NCBI GenBank assembly: GCA_037355855.1
Contig: CM074764.1
Coordinates: 3,596,001-3,660,000, forward strand
Reading direction: 5' to 3'
Length of the DNA: 64,000 bases
Source: Pseudo-nitzschia pungens
Lineage: Eukaryota; Bacillariophyta; Bacillariophyceae; Bacillariales; Bacillariaceae
The position numbers and the translations under genes are program-made. The notes beneath the pieces were generated by a model that saw only the letters and a program-made list of their open reading frames with translations, did no database searches and had not been told where the DNA came from. Of this stretch, positions 45,631-56,791 are shown piece by piece. Within the stretch, counting starts at the first letter, position 1; every line of letters begins with the position of its first letter.

Positions 45631-47043
45631 ATCAGGGTAGTGAGGTGATTTGATGATTTTATGATTCAATGGATAATGGAATGCTGAAAGGACACAAAGG
45701 AATAGGACGTTAACGATCGAAGCGGATACAAAGGAATAGGACATTAACGAATCGAATGGACGAAAGCTAAAGCGAGCGGAAGAACAAGCCAACGATGGAC
45801 TGATACGGCAAGCAAGCAGATGGATGATACGGAAGAACAAGCAGATAGATGATACGGAAGAACAAGCCGACACTGGAATGATACGGCGAGCAGATAAAAT
45901 TGGAAGGAACGAATTGTGAAGGAACGAAACAAGCCCGGAAGAAAGAATTGAAACGAGCTATATGGAAGAAAGGATTAAACAGAACAAACGGATCAACAGA
46001 CGCAGGATGCGGCGATAGGATACGGAATAGGATACGGAATATATACGGAACAATTTACAGAAGCGATACTGGATAAGCGAAATGGAAGGAATCGCGATAC
46101 GAAGGAATCGCGATACGCGATACGGAAGAGCCGAAACAGGCTGCAACGGATAACGACATGATTTACATGATTTACGGATAACGACATGATTTACATGATT
46201 TACGATGAACGATCGATCGGGTTGAACGGCTGAGAACAGATCGATCGGGTGTAAAACGATTTAAGGAGCAGTGGTAGAGGTTGAAGATTGATACAGATAG
46301 ATCGCATGGTGTGGAGTCTATAGAAGCGAAAGAATAAAAGGAATTGATTCCAGGATGGAAGCGAATGAATACAGGAAGCGGAGTAATTGAAAGAAGAATA
46401 TCGCATGAAAGCTTGATTCGATTGAACGGTAGACGTATCGGATCGACTGAAGACGGCAATTATGAAAGATTTAATGAATGACGATTACACGATAATATGG
46501 AGAGAAAGATGATGCAGAACATGGATCAAATGGAATGAAGGATCAAATACAAAGGAGCAATAAGGATCGGTCATAATGGTATGGAGCGATTGTAACATGA
46601 TGGAGTGATCTGATAGAACAGAATAACAATAAACACGATGGAGCTATTCGATTGATACGCGAAAGACAGACGATACGAATTGATTGATATAAAATGAGTT
46701 TACGAATGATGAGCTATCGATGGACAACAGGTAGGAAGGAAAGATTACAAATGAAAAGAGTTTTACAAAGAGTTTGAGCATTGAATGAATACGGTGATAA
46801 AGAGTTTTGAGAGTTGAACGTGTACGAAGATTGAGACGGTGGAAGATATGACAATAGACAGAAAGTATAAAGATGCAATGACGCAAGTAATGCAAGTTGA
46901 TACGGACGGTGAGACATCGCATCTAAACACGAGTATGAATAAAGATCTGATATGACGACAACGAAAAGATCCAATGGATTGGTGACGAATCGGAAATTCG
47001 ATGAAAGGAAGTGTGATTCAAAAGTCTTTGAAGCAGGGTAGTG
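45631..47043 (+). other. Non-coding 3' part of the gag-only element, unit 2
   Basis: Repeats 41677-43089 with no change noticed, including both polypurine-like words. Confidence 0.7.
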
Positions 47044-47458
47044 TGTTTGGACGTGACGTACATATGCACGTATGATGTGCTTCGTAAGACTATTGAATGA
47101 AATAAGACTATTGAATATGGACTGGGAATAAGAATGACCGGGACTAGAGACATGAGACCAGAGACATTACCACTTACTTGAAGAGACATTACCAAGGTTA
47201 CTAAAAATAGGACTCTAAGTACCGAGTCTACAGTGCAATAAGTATAAATATACGGTCTCCAGTAGACACGTGTACAAGAGGATATTTGTGTGGATAAGGA
47301 TAAGAACAGGAAATAAGAGATGAGAATGGAGAATCGGTGGTCGGAATGATCATCTCAGTAATCTAAAGGATTCAGGATTTAACAATGTAAATGAACAATT
47401 AAGAAACTCAAACCTCGTAGGTTACAAATCTACACGATCTTTACGAGCCCTCCAAACA
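47044..47458 (+). repeat. LTR 3, right end of the array
   Basis: Full LTR followed directly by the target duplication GGCAT and the right arm of the foldback element. Confidence 0.94.
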
Positions 47459-47720
47459 GGCATGGGTTCGTGGGTTCACGGAAAAAAGTCGTGGGTTATC
47501 ATGGGTTATTTCGTGGGGTTTTGTGGGTTTTCGTGGGTTTTAGTGGGTTTTCATGGGTTATTTTTGTGGGTTCACGTGGGTTAACATGGGTTAACGTGGT
47601 GGTTTCATTCGTGGGTTCTTTTTCACCGTGAATAACCCACGAATGCAACGTGGGTTTTTTTTCACCGTGAAAAACCCACGTATTTTAGGGGGAGGAAAAA
47701 ATAAAGGGGAGAATGAATGT

Positions 47721-48358
47721 AAGTTCACGCAAAACAAATCAGTCCCGAGTTGACACAAAATTGCATGCGCGCGCAAATTATTTATTTCCTGAGGGCCCTG
47801 TAAAGTAAGGTTACTATTTCGTACCTTACTGTTCCATCAAGACACCACGACATTGCGAAGAAAATGAAAATCACTAATAATGGCAACAGTTGTGTTTCAT
47901 CTGCTATAAGTGTTTCGTACTTGTTTTGGTCGTGGGCAACCCGCAGCCTGGTAGGTAGTAAATGCTGATAGGTACACAAAACTGAACAAATATGAGGTAA
48001 GGGAAGGCAGCCATGGAACGAAAATCGGATACGACACCACTGCGCAATACGTCACATAGTCCGTAGTTTGCTGACACGGCAACCCAAGAAAGGGTGGGGG
48101 TGTTTGGCGTATTAATCGGTACCGAACCGTGTTTTAGTCGTGATTCGATGCTCCTATTGTTGTGTATTGGATTGCTTTGCATCGTTTCGATTTAGGATTA
48201 GAGCTCGGTTTAAATGTATGTGTTTATATTTCTTTTTGTATTAGTATAATAGCGAGGTAGAAAGTAGGTGTAGCAAAGTATGATGCACAACAGCAACTGA
48301 ATTAAAGCACTCAACTTGTTCCTTTGATTGTTCCTGAGTAGTTGTTGGTCCTCATCCA
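47721..48358. other. Intergenic spacer
   Basis: No gene. It includes one AAGTAAGGTTACTATTTCG / TACCTTACTG pair near 47803-47832. It is the 3' flank of the HPGN-domain gene. Confidence 0.5.
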
Positions 48359-49590
48359 TCACAGAGTTCGGAATCGCTTGTACGACCGGTGGTCACCGGC
48401 ATCATCGCTGTGGCCGCGTGGAATTCCACCAATACCAGTGTGCGATTGTGGTTGGTGCTGCGGCTGCCGCAGCTGGGGCTGCTGCTGATGCGATTGATGC
48501 TGTTGGAGCGAAGCGTGGTGGGGCTCGAGCTCCGTGGAGATTGCCGAAAGATGACTTACATGGTGATGTTGATGATAGGCGATGGGTGGTGGTGGGACTG
48601 CCGGTCCACTCATGTATCCCATTGCCGTTGCTGCTTCCAGACGATTCCTTTCACCTGTGGTGTTATCTGTGGGAGGAGTATTGTCCTCGTTCCTGTCAGA
48701 AGCTGTAGGCGCCGGTGGTGTCTCTTGTGGATGAGGTAGATGTGGTGGGTGCGGTAGATGAGGGGGTGCAAAATGGTGCGGATGCGCCGCCGACAAGTGT
48801 GGAGGAATAGGGTGACCGGGATAACCATATGGATGATGCAAGTGAGACAGAATATTAGGATGAGGGGGATAGTAAGACAACGTTGGGGGAATTTGTTGGT
48901 GTGGAAAAGCCGCAATTTGGTCTTGGGAGTGATACAACATGCTACCACTGGCACTCCTTGTCATTCCCCCATCGTCAACTGTTCCTGAAGCTGCTGAACC
49001 ACTTATGACGGCGGAGTAGGGTTGATAGTGGAAGTTGTGCTCCTGCTGCTGCTGCGGTATACGAGAATCCATGGGATGGTGTTCCTGTACTGTTTGGAGC
49101 TGCTCCCTATCCTGCTTTGGCTGCTGCAATGGTGCTGGAGATGACCCTCTGTGGTGACTGAATTGATCCTTTTTCGGCATTGACATCGACAGTGAAGGCC
49201 TCCTTGTGTCCGATTGCGACGATGCTTGCGACAAAGCCAAAGACGCATGTGATGCATGAGCATGACGTGCTAGTGGCTGTATTTGTTGTTCCAAGCGATG
49301 TTTCTTCTGAAGCTGTTGTTGTTGACTCCTCTGAGATTTGCGAAATTCGCGAAAGGCCATCATAACCTTTTCCTTTGCAGTTTTTGGGTCCAATTCCGTC
49401 CAGTATCCAGCGCCTTGATGTTGCTTCAAGAAACGGCGACGCAAATTCGATATGTCCTCTAAGATTTCGTTTGCAATGGCATTCTTCTGCTCCCGATTAC
49501 CAGCCATGTCGTAGCGGGCGGATCTTGCCCGTATGAAATCCTTTCGAAACGAAACGTTACCAGGGTGGCTCCGTACCAATTGCCCCCGCC
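48359..49590 (-). CDS. HPGN-domain (DUF6824-like) protein segment, probably the 3' exon of the CRAL-TRIO gene
   Basis: The frame opens after an acceptor ATACAG at 49591-49596. It starts GRGQLVRSHPGNVSFRK and continues with a helical region (RYDMAGNREQKNAIANEILE), RRRFLK, GYWTELD and AKEKVMMAFREFRKS. This is the diatom-expanded domain that usually reads DVLxGRG...HPGN; its function is not established, and some authors suspect nucleic-acid binding. After about residue 95 the protein is low-complexity Gln/His/Pro-rich. No ATG lies between the acceptor and the stop of the upstream CRAL-TRIO frame 88 bases away. That frame ends NDSVY, just what usually precedes GRG in this domain, so the two segments probably form one protein. 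No standard donor gives the right phase. Confidence 0.75.
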
Positions 49591-49677
49591 CTGTATTGGA
49601 TACAATGGGTATTGCAAGGACAATGTTTAGGAAAGAAAGAAATGTGAGAGTGACTTTTGTTGAATGAGGTTAAGTAG

Positions 49678-52104
49678 CTAGTAAACCGAATCGTTGAAAA
49701 AGAAATCATTTGCAAAACCATTGGTGTACGCACCAGAGAGAATATCCATATTCATCGGACATTCCACAATTTTGAAGGATCGATTTTGTTTGAGTGCCGA
49801 CTCTTTGGCCTCTTGAATAGCGATCCATTGTAAGTGATCTTCGGTTTTGATTGTGCCATCGTACTTTAGGGGGAGCCTGTCCGTAGGTATTCCCATCTTG
49901 TTCAGGGAGAGCGAACATTCCATTGAAGTCCCGTTGTGGAATCGGGTTCGAACGCGCTCCAATGGATGAAAGGCTTCGAGCAAATCCAACCTAATATTGT
50001 ACAGTTCGGGTCGGTTTGGCGAACAGATATGGATCGCAGCTATTCGTACTGGACCGCATCGAAAGACTTTCGATAACACCCGAACTCGGGTCAGCGTATG
50101 CTTGTGTCGGTGAGATTTTTCATGTGAACTAAAGTGCAATGATTTGTCTTGCTGCTCTTCGGGTTGCTGATCAGATTCAGAGGCGGAGTCGTTTGCGAAG
50201 ATATTGTCGCTGTCTATACGTTGTAATGTTGATGTGGATGATAATGATTTCCCTGATGGTGCTCGTGTAGATTGTGAAGTCCCCGATGATTTTGATGATG
50301 ATGATGATGATGATATTATACGCGTTGAAGCTCTTCCAACTGATGGTGACGATTCCGTCAACGATTCAGATTCCCCCAGAACGCCACGAAGCGCTAACAT
50401 GAAGATGAAGACTATCCCCTGCCTTTGTGTTTCTTCGTCATCCGATGCAACTTGCATTAAATACATTAGAACTCGGAGCTAGTACATAGAAACAAGGTAA
50501 CAAAGAGTATTTGAGTAATCAGAAAATCGGATGAGGGAAATGAGACTACAACTTTTTGACAGCGAACCTTGACACGAACTTTGAGTTTTGAGTGGAAAAG
50601 CACATACCGTTGATACATCATTCTCAACAGCCGGTTCGCTTGTATTGGTACACCGACATAAGTCAAACGATCCTGCAATGCGTCGCCCCGCTTCAGTATT
50701 GATGCGATTTTGCTGCTGGTATTGTTCCTGACTCTGATCTTGACTGTTGTTATTCGCACTACCAGAAGAACGATTGGTCTGTTTAGGTTTGGATTGATCC
50801 CGGAAGCGAAACAGTTGCTGGTATCCCTTGCGCTGCAGCTGTCGTTCGGCGGTATTTAAGTCTGAAAGCTGTATGGGGCGTCCAAATAACTCCTTTCCAA
50901 ATGATTCCCATAAGAGAGTGAGATAGTCAGCAGTTCGTTTGGCAGCTTTTTCAACGTCGAAGTGTTCGGCCCTCAAGAGCTTTGTTCGGAAACCAAAGGA
51001 ATTGGCATAGAAGTTAGAATCTGCTGAAGTAAGAACCTCCCCAATAGTTTTATACAAAGGGTTTTTCTTCTGCTCTTCGGAATCCCCCAGTAACCGTGTT
51101 AGCTCTTGTCCAAGGGATTCGGCTTGCATTTTCAGAGCTTCCATATCGACTGACGGTGGTGGTAGTATGGTGCTTCCGCTCCCCTCAGTTGTACGAGCAA
51201 CAGATGAATCAGAAGTCTTGCTTTGAATTCCACCACTTCGCAAATCAAAATCCACTCGTTTGCGATCGATTTCATCTAGCTTCTGACGGTCTTGTTCGAT
51301 TCTCATTTCGAACTTACGATCATCCGTCACCTCAGTTTCTGGAATGGGCGATTGCAAAACAAAGTCCTCGGAAGAGGAAGGAAAGGCAGCAGATGCTGAT
51401 CCTACAGTGACAGCAGCTTCAATGCTTCCATCTCCACCAATCACTTCCTTCTCTTCTGGATCGACTCCTGCCATCGTAACTTGTAGCAAGCGGGCACCTT
51501 GTCCACTGGGATTATCAGCATCGCGTGGAGGACTGGTAGAGGTCTCATCGTCCATCGTCACGCTAACAGGCAGCGAAGGGCTCTTGCGATTGAAAATGTG
51601 TCCTTGTAGCGGGTGCTTCATTCCTTCGCGCGATTTCATAAGGTGCTCTGGACTCGAATGCCGAGCAGAATGGTTGTGAATGCTTCGTTCCGTCTCGTGC
51701 GGTTTCGGGGTGTGCTCTTGCGAAAATGCTGCTACTCGAATCCTAGATCCGTTCAATGGGAGAGGATCGGTCAGAGCAGCAGCTATCTTTTCGCCGGACC
51801 GTCCGTTTTCACTCGTACTTCTCTGAGTGTGTCCGATAGGAATGATTGGTGTTGGAACTAGTTGGGACTGGTTTATTTCTAAACACGGTGAAGAGTGTGA
51901 CGGAAACGATACTGGAAGCCGACCAGTTGATTTTTCTTCCGATCCAACAGGTCCGTCCAAAGGTAATCGTCGAATGCGGGAATTTTCCGGTTGCAATGGC
52001 ACCAACGGTGGGATGTTATTCCTGGCCGACGCGTGTGACGTAAAGAGAGAGAGATGCCGAGGCTGATCAAGTAAATCCAGATGAATCGCCGTGGGTTTGG
52101 GCAT
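49678..52104 (-). CDS. CRAL-TRIO (Sec14-like) domain protein, diatom type, spliced
   Basis: Starts at the ATG at 52104 (MPKPTAIHLDLL) with a disordered Ser/Pro-rich N-terminus of about 350 residues. The CRAL-TRIO N-terminal helices follow (ANSFGFRTKLLRAEHFDVEK, LFGRPIQLSDL, RKGYQQLFRFRDQ). The lipid-binding core continues in other frames: LQDRLTYVGVPIQANRLLRM (about 50620-50680), then MYLMQVASDDEETQRQG (from 50466) and PVRIAAIHICSPNRP, ECSLSLNKMGIPTDRLPL. At least two introns are therefore needed: one between about 50700 and 50830, and one between about 50465 and 50600, where the acceptor TACTAG is clear and donors GTATGT or GTTCGC compete. Sec14-type domains bind and exchange phospholipids or other small lipids. 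A Ser-rich insert splits the domain. The exact splice sites remain unresolved. Confidence 0.8.
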
Positions 52105-53287
52105 GCTATTTTCGATTCAAAAGCGCTTGTCATTCGTGTCAAGTTCAACGGCAAAGGCGTGCCCTTGGTTGTTTGTCTTTACCGTTACTCTGTTCTGTTC
52201 GGTGTGTCGCCGAACAAGATCGACGATTTTACATCCGTCTGGTAGTTATGGGATGTGGGAGTGATGCAAGTAATACAATCTCTCTTGGCATCCTTTTGGT
52301 GCATAACTCAGATGTGACTTTTTCGTGAGAGATACGCATAACTGTGATTATTAACTAAACCCGTAAAATATGATTTGATCGTCACAAGGTTAGACCCTCA
52401 TTTTTACGGTCAATTGACCGTTATCAATGAGATCCGATGTGGTCGCGAGAGTCCGCAGGGTTTTTCCACGACCGTTCAAATGGTTATGGAACGCATCGTT
52501 TCGTTCAACGATCCATTGGATGCAAATTTCCTCTCGTGATGTCGCAAAGACCGGCAGAATGGGGATAATGTTTGGTTAGTTGCATTGTAAAATTGTTCCC
52601 GTCCTATGTGAGTACGAGTACCCGTATCGTCCAAAGTGTTCTTTGTCTCCTAGAAAACAATTTAAAGTTATGGCGATCTGACTAGTACCGTATTTAGCTA
52701 TATCCTCAACAGAATTACGTGTCGATCATTCTTCTTGAAAAACAAGAAGTTTTCGTTCGGGATTGTCCTTAGTGCTTGAATTTGCAGAAAACAAAGATGC
52801 ATGAAACAACAGTAATAATCTTATCGCGTTGTGAGCCAGCCACAACCACGGGAGGCACAATTCTATAATGGTACACCAATGTAACACTTCGAGATACAAC
52901 ATAATCTACCGGTAAGGTTACCTTTGCTGTACCGTAGCAAGCTTGTACCATATGTTGTTTTCGCAAAGATTTGTTAAAAATAAATAATGACAATAATAGA
53001 AGTCACCACAATAAGAAGACAAAGGTTACGTATTCTTAGGCTCCAGTGTTGCCACCCATGTTCGATTATTACGATTATTTATTTTCGAAGCGGGAAAAAG
53101 CGTGCACGTGCAGGGCCATGCATCGATCAATCGTGTTACGAAGCACTTTCAATGATACTCTGAAAATCAACCAAAACAATACTACCGTGCGTACCGTATT
53201 ACCGTAACCTTACGTAACAATGGGATGGCTGCAGTTGATGAATGATTTTACTTCTGGAGTGAGGTCACATAAGATAGCGTAAGACTT
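52105..53287. other. Intergenic region upstream of the CRAL-TRIO gene
   Basis: No gene supported. Two GTAAGGTTAC-type words (52911-52922, 53195-53217). It probably contains the promoter of the minus-strand gene, but no element is identifiable. Confidence 0.5.
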
Positions 53288-54211
53288 TATGAAGATATTC
53301 AAGGTGGTGCTATGATCTGTGCTAAGGCTCCTGTGTAGGAGAGTGTACTGGGGCTACAGGCAGCAGCCTCCAGTAACTGACTAACAGGTGCTGAGCTGAG
53401 TGCTGAGATGTGTGCTAATTGGTAGCATACAGGCTTAGCAGCAGGCTTAGCAACAGGCTTAGCAACAGGCTTAGCAACAGGCTTAGCAACAGACCTATCC
53501 TGCTTAGTATGGATGCTAGCAGAATTTACTAGGGCCGTCGCGTACGATTTGTACCAATCGTACGTACCCCGAGTAAAGCACCTGTTATGGTGTAGCTAAA
53601 TGCTACAGGGTTAGGGTTGCTAAGGCTACGAGATACTGTAAGATACTACTATGCTACCGCCGGGGTCGGGTCATTGGTGTATAATATGTACTATGACCGG
53701 ATACCCGGCCCAGACAGTTACCCAACGGGCTAGCATACGTTTGGATAATTAAGCGGAGCTACGCTACGATATTCAGCGATAGCTACGATACTCCGTGCGA
53801 TGCGCTACTCGTAGAATACAGTACCGGAGCTACGGAGCTCTGTTATTACACGAGTTATCGGAGCGCTCTGTTTTTATACGAGTTATCGGAACGCTGTTAC
53901 GATACGATACAGAGCTGAGCTGCGCTCAGCTCCCTGTATTCACTCTTTATGTTTCACTCTAAATTAAAAGCCTATCATGCCCTCCCTTACCACCGATTCC
54001 GATGTACCTCTAGGGAAGTGCCTTGTATTGCTTAAGTGTATGCAATAGACCTTGAACGGTCCACTGTAGACTCACGATTTGCCAGGGATATACGTGTTGT
54101 TATTGTTAAGGCTTTTCCTTATTTACAGACCAGTACGAGTCGACTTATCTACAAGCCGATTAAGTTCTACGATTAGACCACGAAGACCGCTGACGAGCGG
54201 ATATCAACGCA
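53288..54211 (+). repeat. LTR of the second copia copy
   Basis: Starts TATGAAGATATTC and ends GATATCAACGCA, followed by the same GTTTATCAGACCC primer-site-like sequence as the first copy. More diverged than the two LTRs of copy 1 are from each other. Confidence 0.88.
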
Positions 54212-56122
54212 GTTTATCAGACCCACCGCTCGACCCACTACGAACCGGGACGCCGGCTAGAGCGTGTGAAGAAACCCAGCTGGCTGATCACCACTGGCAT
54301 CCATGCCTACACTTGGATGTAAAAACCTCAGCTGAAACTGGAACCAGCAGCTGACATCGTGAGATCCCTGATGTTAATGGGGAGCCCTTCCCCAGCAAAC
54401 GCGCAATACGACCGGAGCCCACACATCCACCTCTGGGGCCTGTTGATACGCAGTTGTTGATACAGTAGATGAGCATCATGGTGGCACCATGGAGGCTCGA
54501 TCCGGTAGGGGAAGGAGCAGGACGTGGAGAAAGCAGCGTCCATGATTTCCTGTTATTTTTACAGGATTCAAGGGGGACGCTTGCTTGCCACGGATGGAAC
54601 CACACTAGAAAAGAATTTTCGTGGAGACAGACCACCACGTACTTTCCAGTGAAGACAGTGTCCAGCAGACCAAGGACATGACGTCAGGCCCATCCGACTG
54701 AGGCGCAGACAACCTCACGAGGCGCAGACAACCTCGAACCTGCTATACCATCAAATTTTTTGATTTTTAGCCAAGGGAACTTGGAATCAGACAAGCCAAG
54801 AACCCTGAGATCTGCCATATCTCAGAATCAAATCGATTGGTCCAGAGCAGAAAGACCGAATAGAATTCTTCTTTTTGGTCGTAGCCAACCATCGAATCGG
54901 AACCATCGATGCGGATACCTTTTTAGACGTCGGCACGAAACTGTTGACACGAAAGTGTTGACACCGAAACGCTGACGTGATACGTGATACCTTCGAAACG
55001 CTGATGTGATACGCGATACCTTTTCTTTCGAACGTCGACACGAGACCGATACAGAACTTTCGATCGACAACTTGGATGGAAACAGTCCCCACCACAAAAG
55101 AATTTGGTTTAGAAACTGAAGCAAGTTAGTTAATCAGAGCAAGACAATCATGGCCAAGCAAACTAGAAGCCAAGCCGCCGCCGCTGCAGCCGCCGCCAGA
55201 GACGGCGCTGCTGGGGATGTCCCTGGAGCCGACACTCCCCCAACTGGAGTCGCCGCTGGAGCCGGCGCTCCTGGAGCTGTCCCTGGAGGCGGCGCTGCCC
55301 TTGGAGGCGGCGCTGTCCCTGGAGCCGGTGCTCCCCCGCTTGGAGTTGCTGGCGCCGCCGTTGTTGGAGCACGTCCTGTTGGAGCACCTGGAATCCATCC
55401 CATCGCTCCTGCTGCGTTTGGAGTCTCCAGGATCCAGCAAGAACCAAACCTCAACATCCAACCACGATCTGATACGATCCTGCTTGCTGTTGCTGAGGAA
55501 CTGAGAGCAATGCGCAACGAGAATGCGGCCCGGATGATGACTGCTGACCCAATCCCCAAATGGGCGATGTCCTCTGAGAAATATGCCAAGAAAGCCATCG
55601 ACGCGGTGGAAAAGGAGCTTGGCACTGAGCAATATGGTTACAAGTACCTTCCGAACAAGGTATCAACCCCGCTGACATCAGACTATCGACCTGAAGTTGA
55701 TGTAACCGCCGAACTGGATCCAAGCCAACAGAATTACTACCAAGGATTGATTTGCGTCTTGAGGTGCTTGTGTGAACTTGGGCGAATGGATCTGGTCATG
55801 CCTGTATCTATTATGTCTAGATACCTAGCGCAAGCGCGGACAGGGCATTTGAATCAAGTATTACACATGTTCGCTTATCTCAAGGCGCATGCCCGATACA
55901 AATTGGTGTTTGTTGACGCCGATCATGCTGGATGCATGGCAACAAGAAGATCCCATACAGGAATTATTATGTTCCTGAACAGGGCCCCTATCCCGTGGTT
56001 CAGCAAACGCCAGACCACTGTCGAGACCTCAACCTTTGGATCTGAGATTGAGCAGGAGCAGGGGCACGAGCAGCGGCATCAGCAGCGAAGACGACACCAG
56101 CATCAGCTGACCTGTATGTCTT
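53288..56122 (+). mobile_element. Second copy of the copia element, internally deleted and cut by TIR element 2
   Basis: The 5' LTR (53288-54211, about 924 bp) matches the LTR at 32782 with several substitutions and a small internal duplication of the ACGAGTTATCGGA word. Leader 54212-55149 is collinear with 25568-26469. The coding remainder is a gag-RT-RNaseH fusion ending where the TIR element starts at 56123. The 3' LTR is not in the window. Confidence 0.85.
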
Positions 56123-56178
56123 CGTCCGAAAACTGTTTCTCGACCCCTTTTGAAAATTTATTTGGGGGGTCGCGATGA
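55150..56178 (+). pseudogene. In-frame fusion of copia gag start, RT tail and RNase H start
   Basis: One frame of 342 codons. Residues 1 to about 130 are the Ala/Gly/Pro-rich gag beginning (MAKQTRSQAAAAA). From about residue 140 they become the C-terminal part of a Copia reverse transcriptase (MSSEKYAKKAI, STPLTSDYRPEVD, RTGHLNQVLHMFAYLKAH) and then RNase H (VFVDADHAGCMATRRSHTG, WFSKRQTTVETSTFGSE). Protease, integrase and the RT catalytic core are missing, yet the frame is preserved across the deletion joints. The last ~18 codons belong to the TIR element that starts at 56123. The product cannot be enzymatic by itself. Confidence 0.8.
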
Positions 56179-56791
56179 ATTCCTGGCTGGTTTTTTGTGT
56201 AGCTCCATTCGTAGCACCCTCGTGATTCTCAACCCTAGTTACGACGTAGTTACTACCTTATTTTCCCAACAAGAAAAAAAAAATTACACACCGACTCATT
56301 TTTTTTTTAAGACTCAAATATTTTTTTAATCTGCTAGTCAAATTAATCAATCCCTTTTTAAATTCTCATGCAATCGTAACCAAATTATTTTTTTTGTGTA
56401 AGAATTAATTCCCCCCTCCCCCCATTTTTTCAATTTCATTTATTATTCCCGACCCTACCTTTATTACTTACTATGACACTGTTGCAGAAATTCATTCCAA
56501 AAAATTATTTCTCACCATACCCGTCGCGAAATTCATCACAACAATTATTTCCCATCATGGACAGAAGAAATTCCCCACCCATATTATGAAATCCTCATAC
56601 AAATCGCGACCCCCCTACTCCCACAACAATTCAGAATCGCGACGACGCCATCTGGCAACCCTGTGACAGAACCACAAGAATCGCAACCCTAACCAAAAAA
56701 ATTATGAACACTAGGATGCGAAACACAAGCCTATCTTATGACAAATATGAATTATTTTATCAACCACACACAAATTTTTCTACAGCAATTT

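Larger units (their letters stand above)
38711..47458 (+). mobile_element. Tandem array of a gag-only LTR retroelement with shared LTRs
   Basis: LTRs of 415 bp begin TGTTTGGA and end TCCAAACA. Intact LTRs are at 39136, 43090 and 47044, exactly 3954 bp apart, each serving as the 3' end of one unit and the 5' end of the next. The two complete units (39136-43504, 43090-47458) show no difference by eye, coding and non-coding alike. To the left is a collapsed unit: the first ~163 bp of an LTR (38711-38873), the last ~260 bp of the internal region, then the first full LTR. The target duplication GGCAT flanks the entire array (38706-38710, 47459-47463), so it behaves as one original insertion that later expanded. 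Confidence 0.95.
38190..47700. mobile_element. Foldback element with about 220-bp inverted arms, split by an LTR array
   Basis: The left arm (about 38205-38417) and right arm (about 47464-47680) are inverted copies built of AACCCACGA and AACCCATGA steps; the inner parts (ACTTTTTTCCGTGAACCCAC) match exactly. Between the arms lies about 290 bp of unrelated, partly coding-like DNA (38418-38710). The LTR array sits at the inner edge of the right arm. Removing it leaves an inverted-repeat element of about 0.8 kb. No transposase is encoded. The outer boundaries and target duplication are not certain. Confidence 0.75.
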
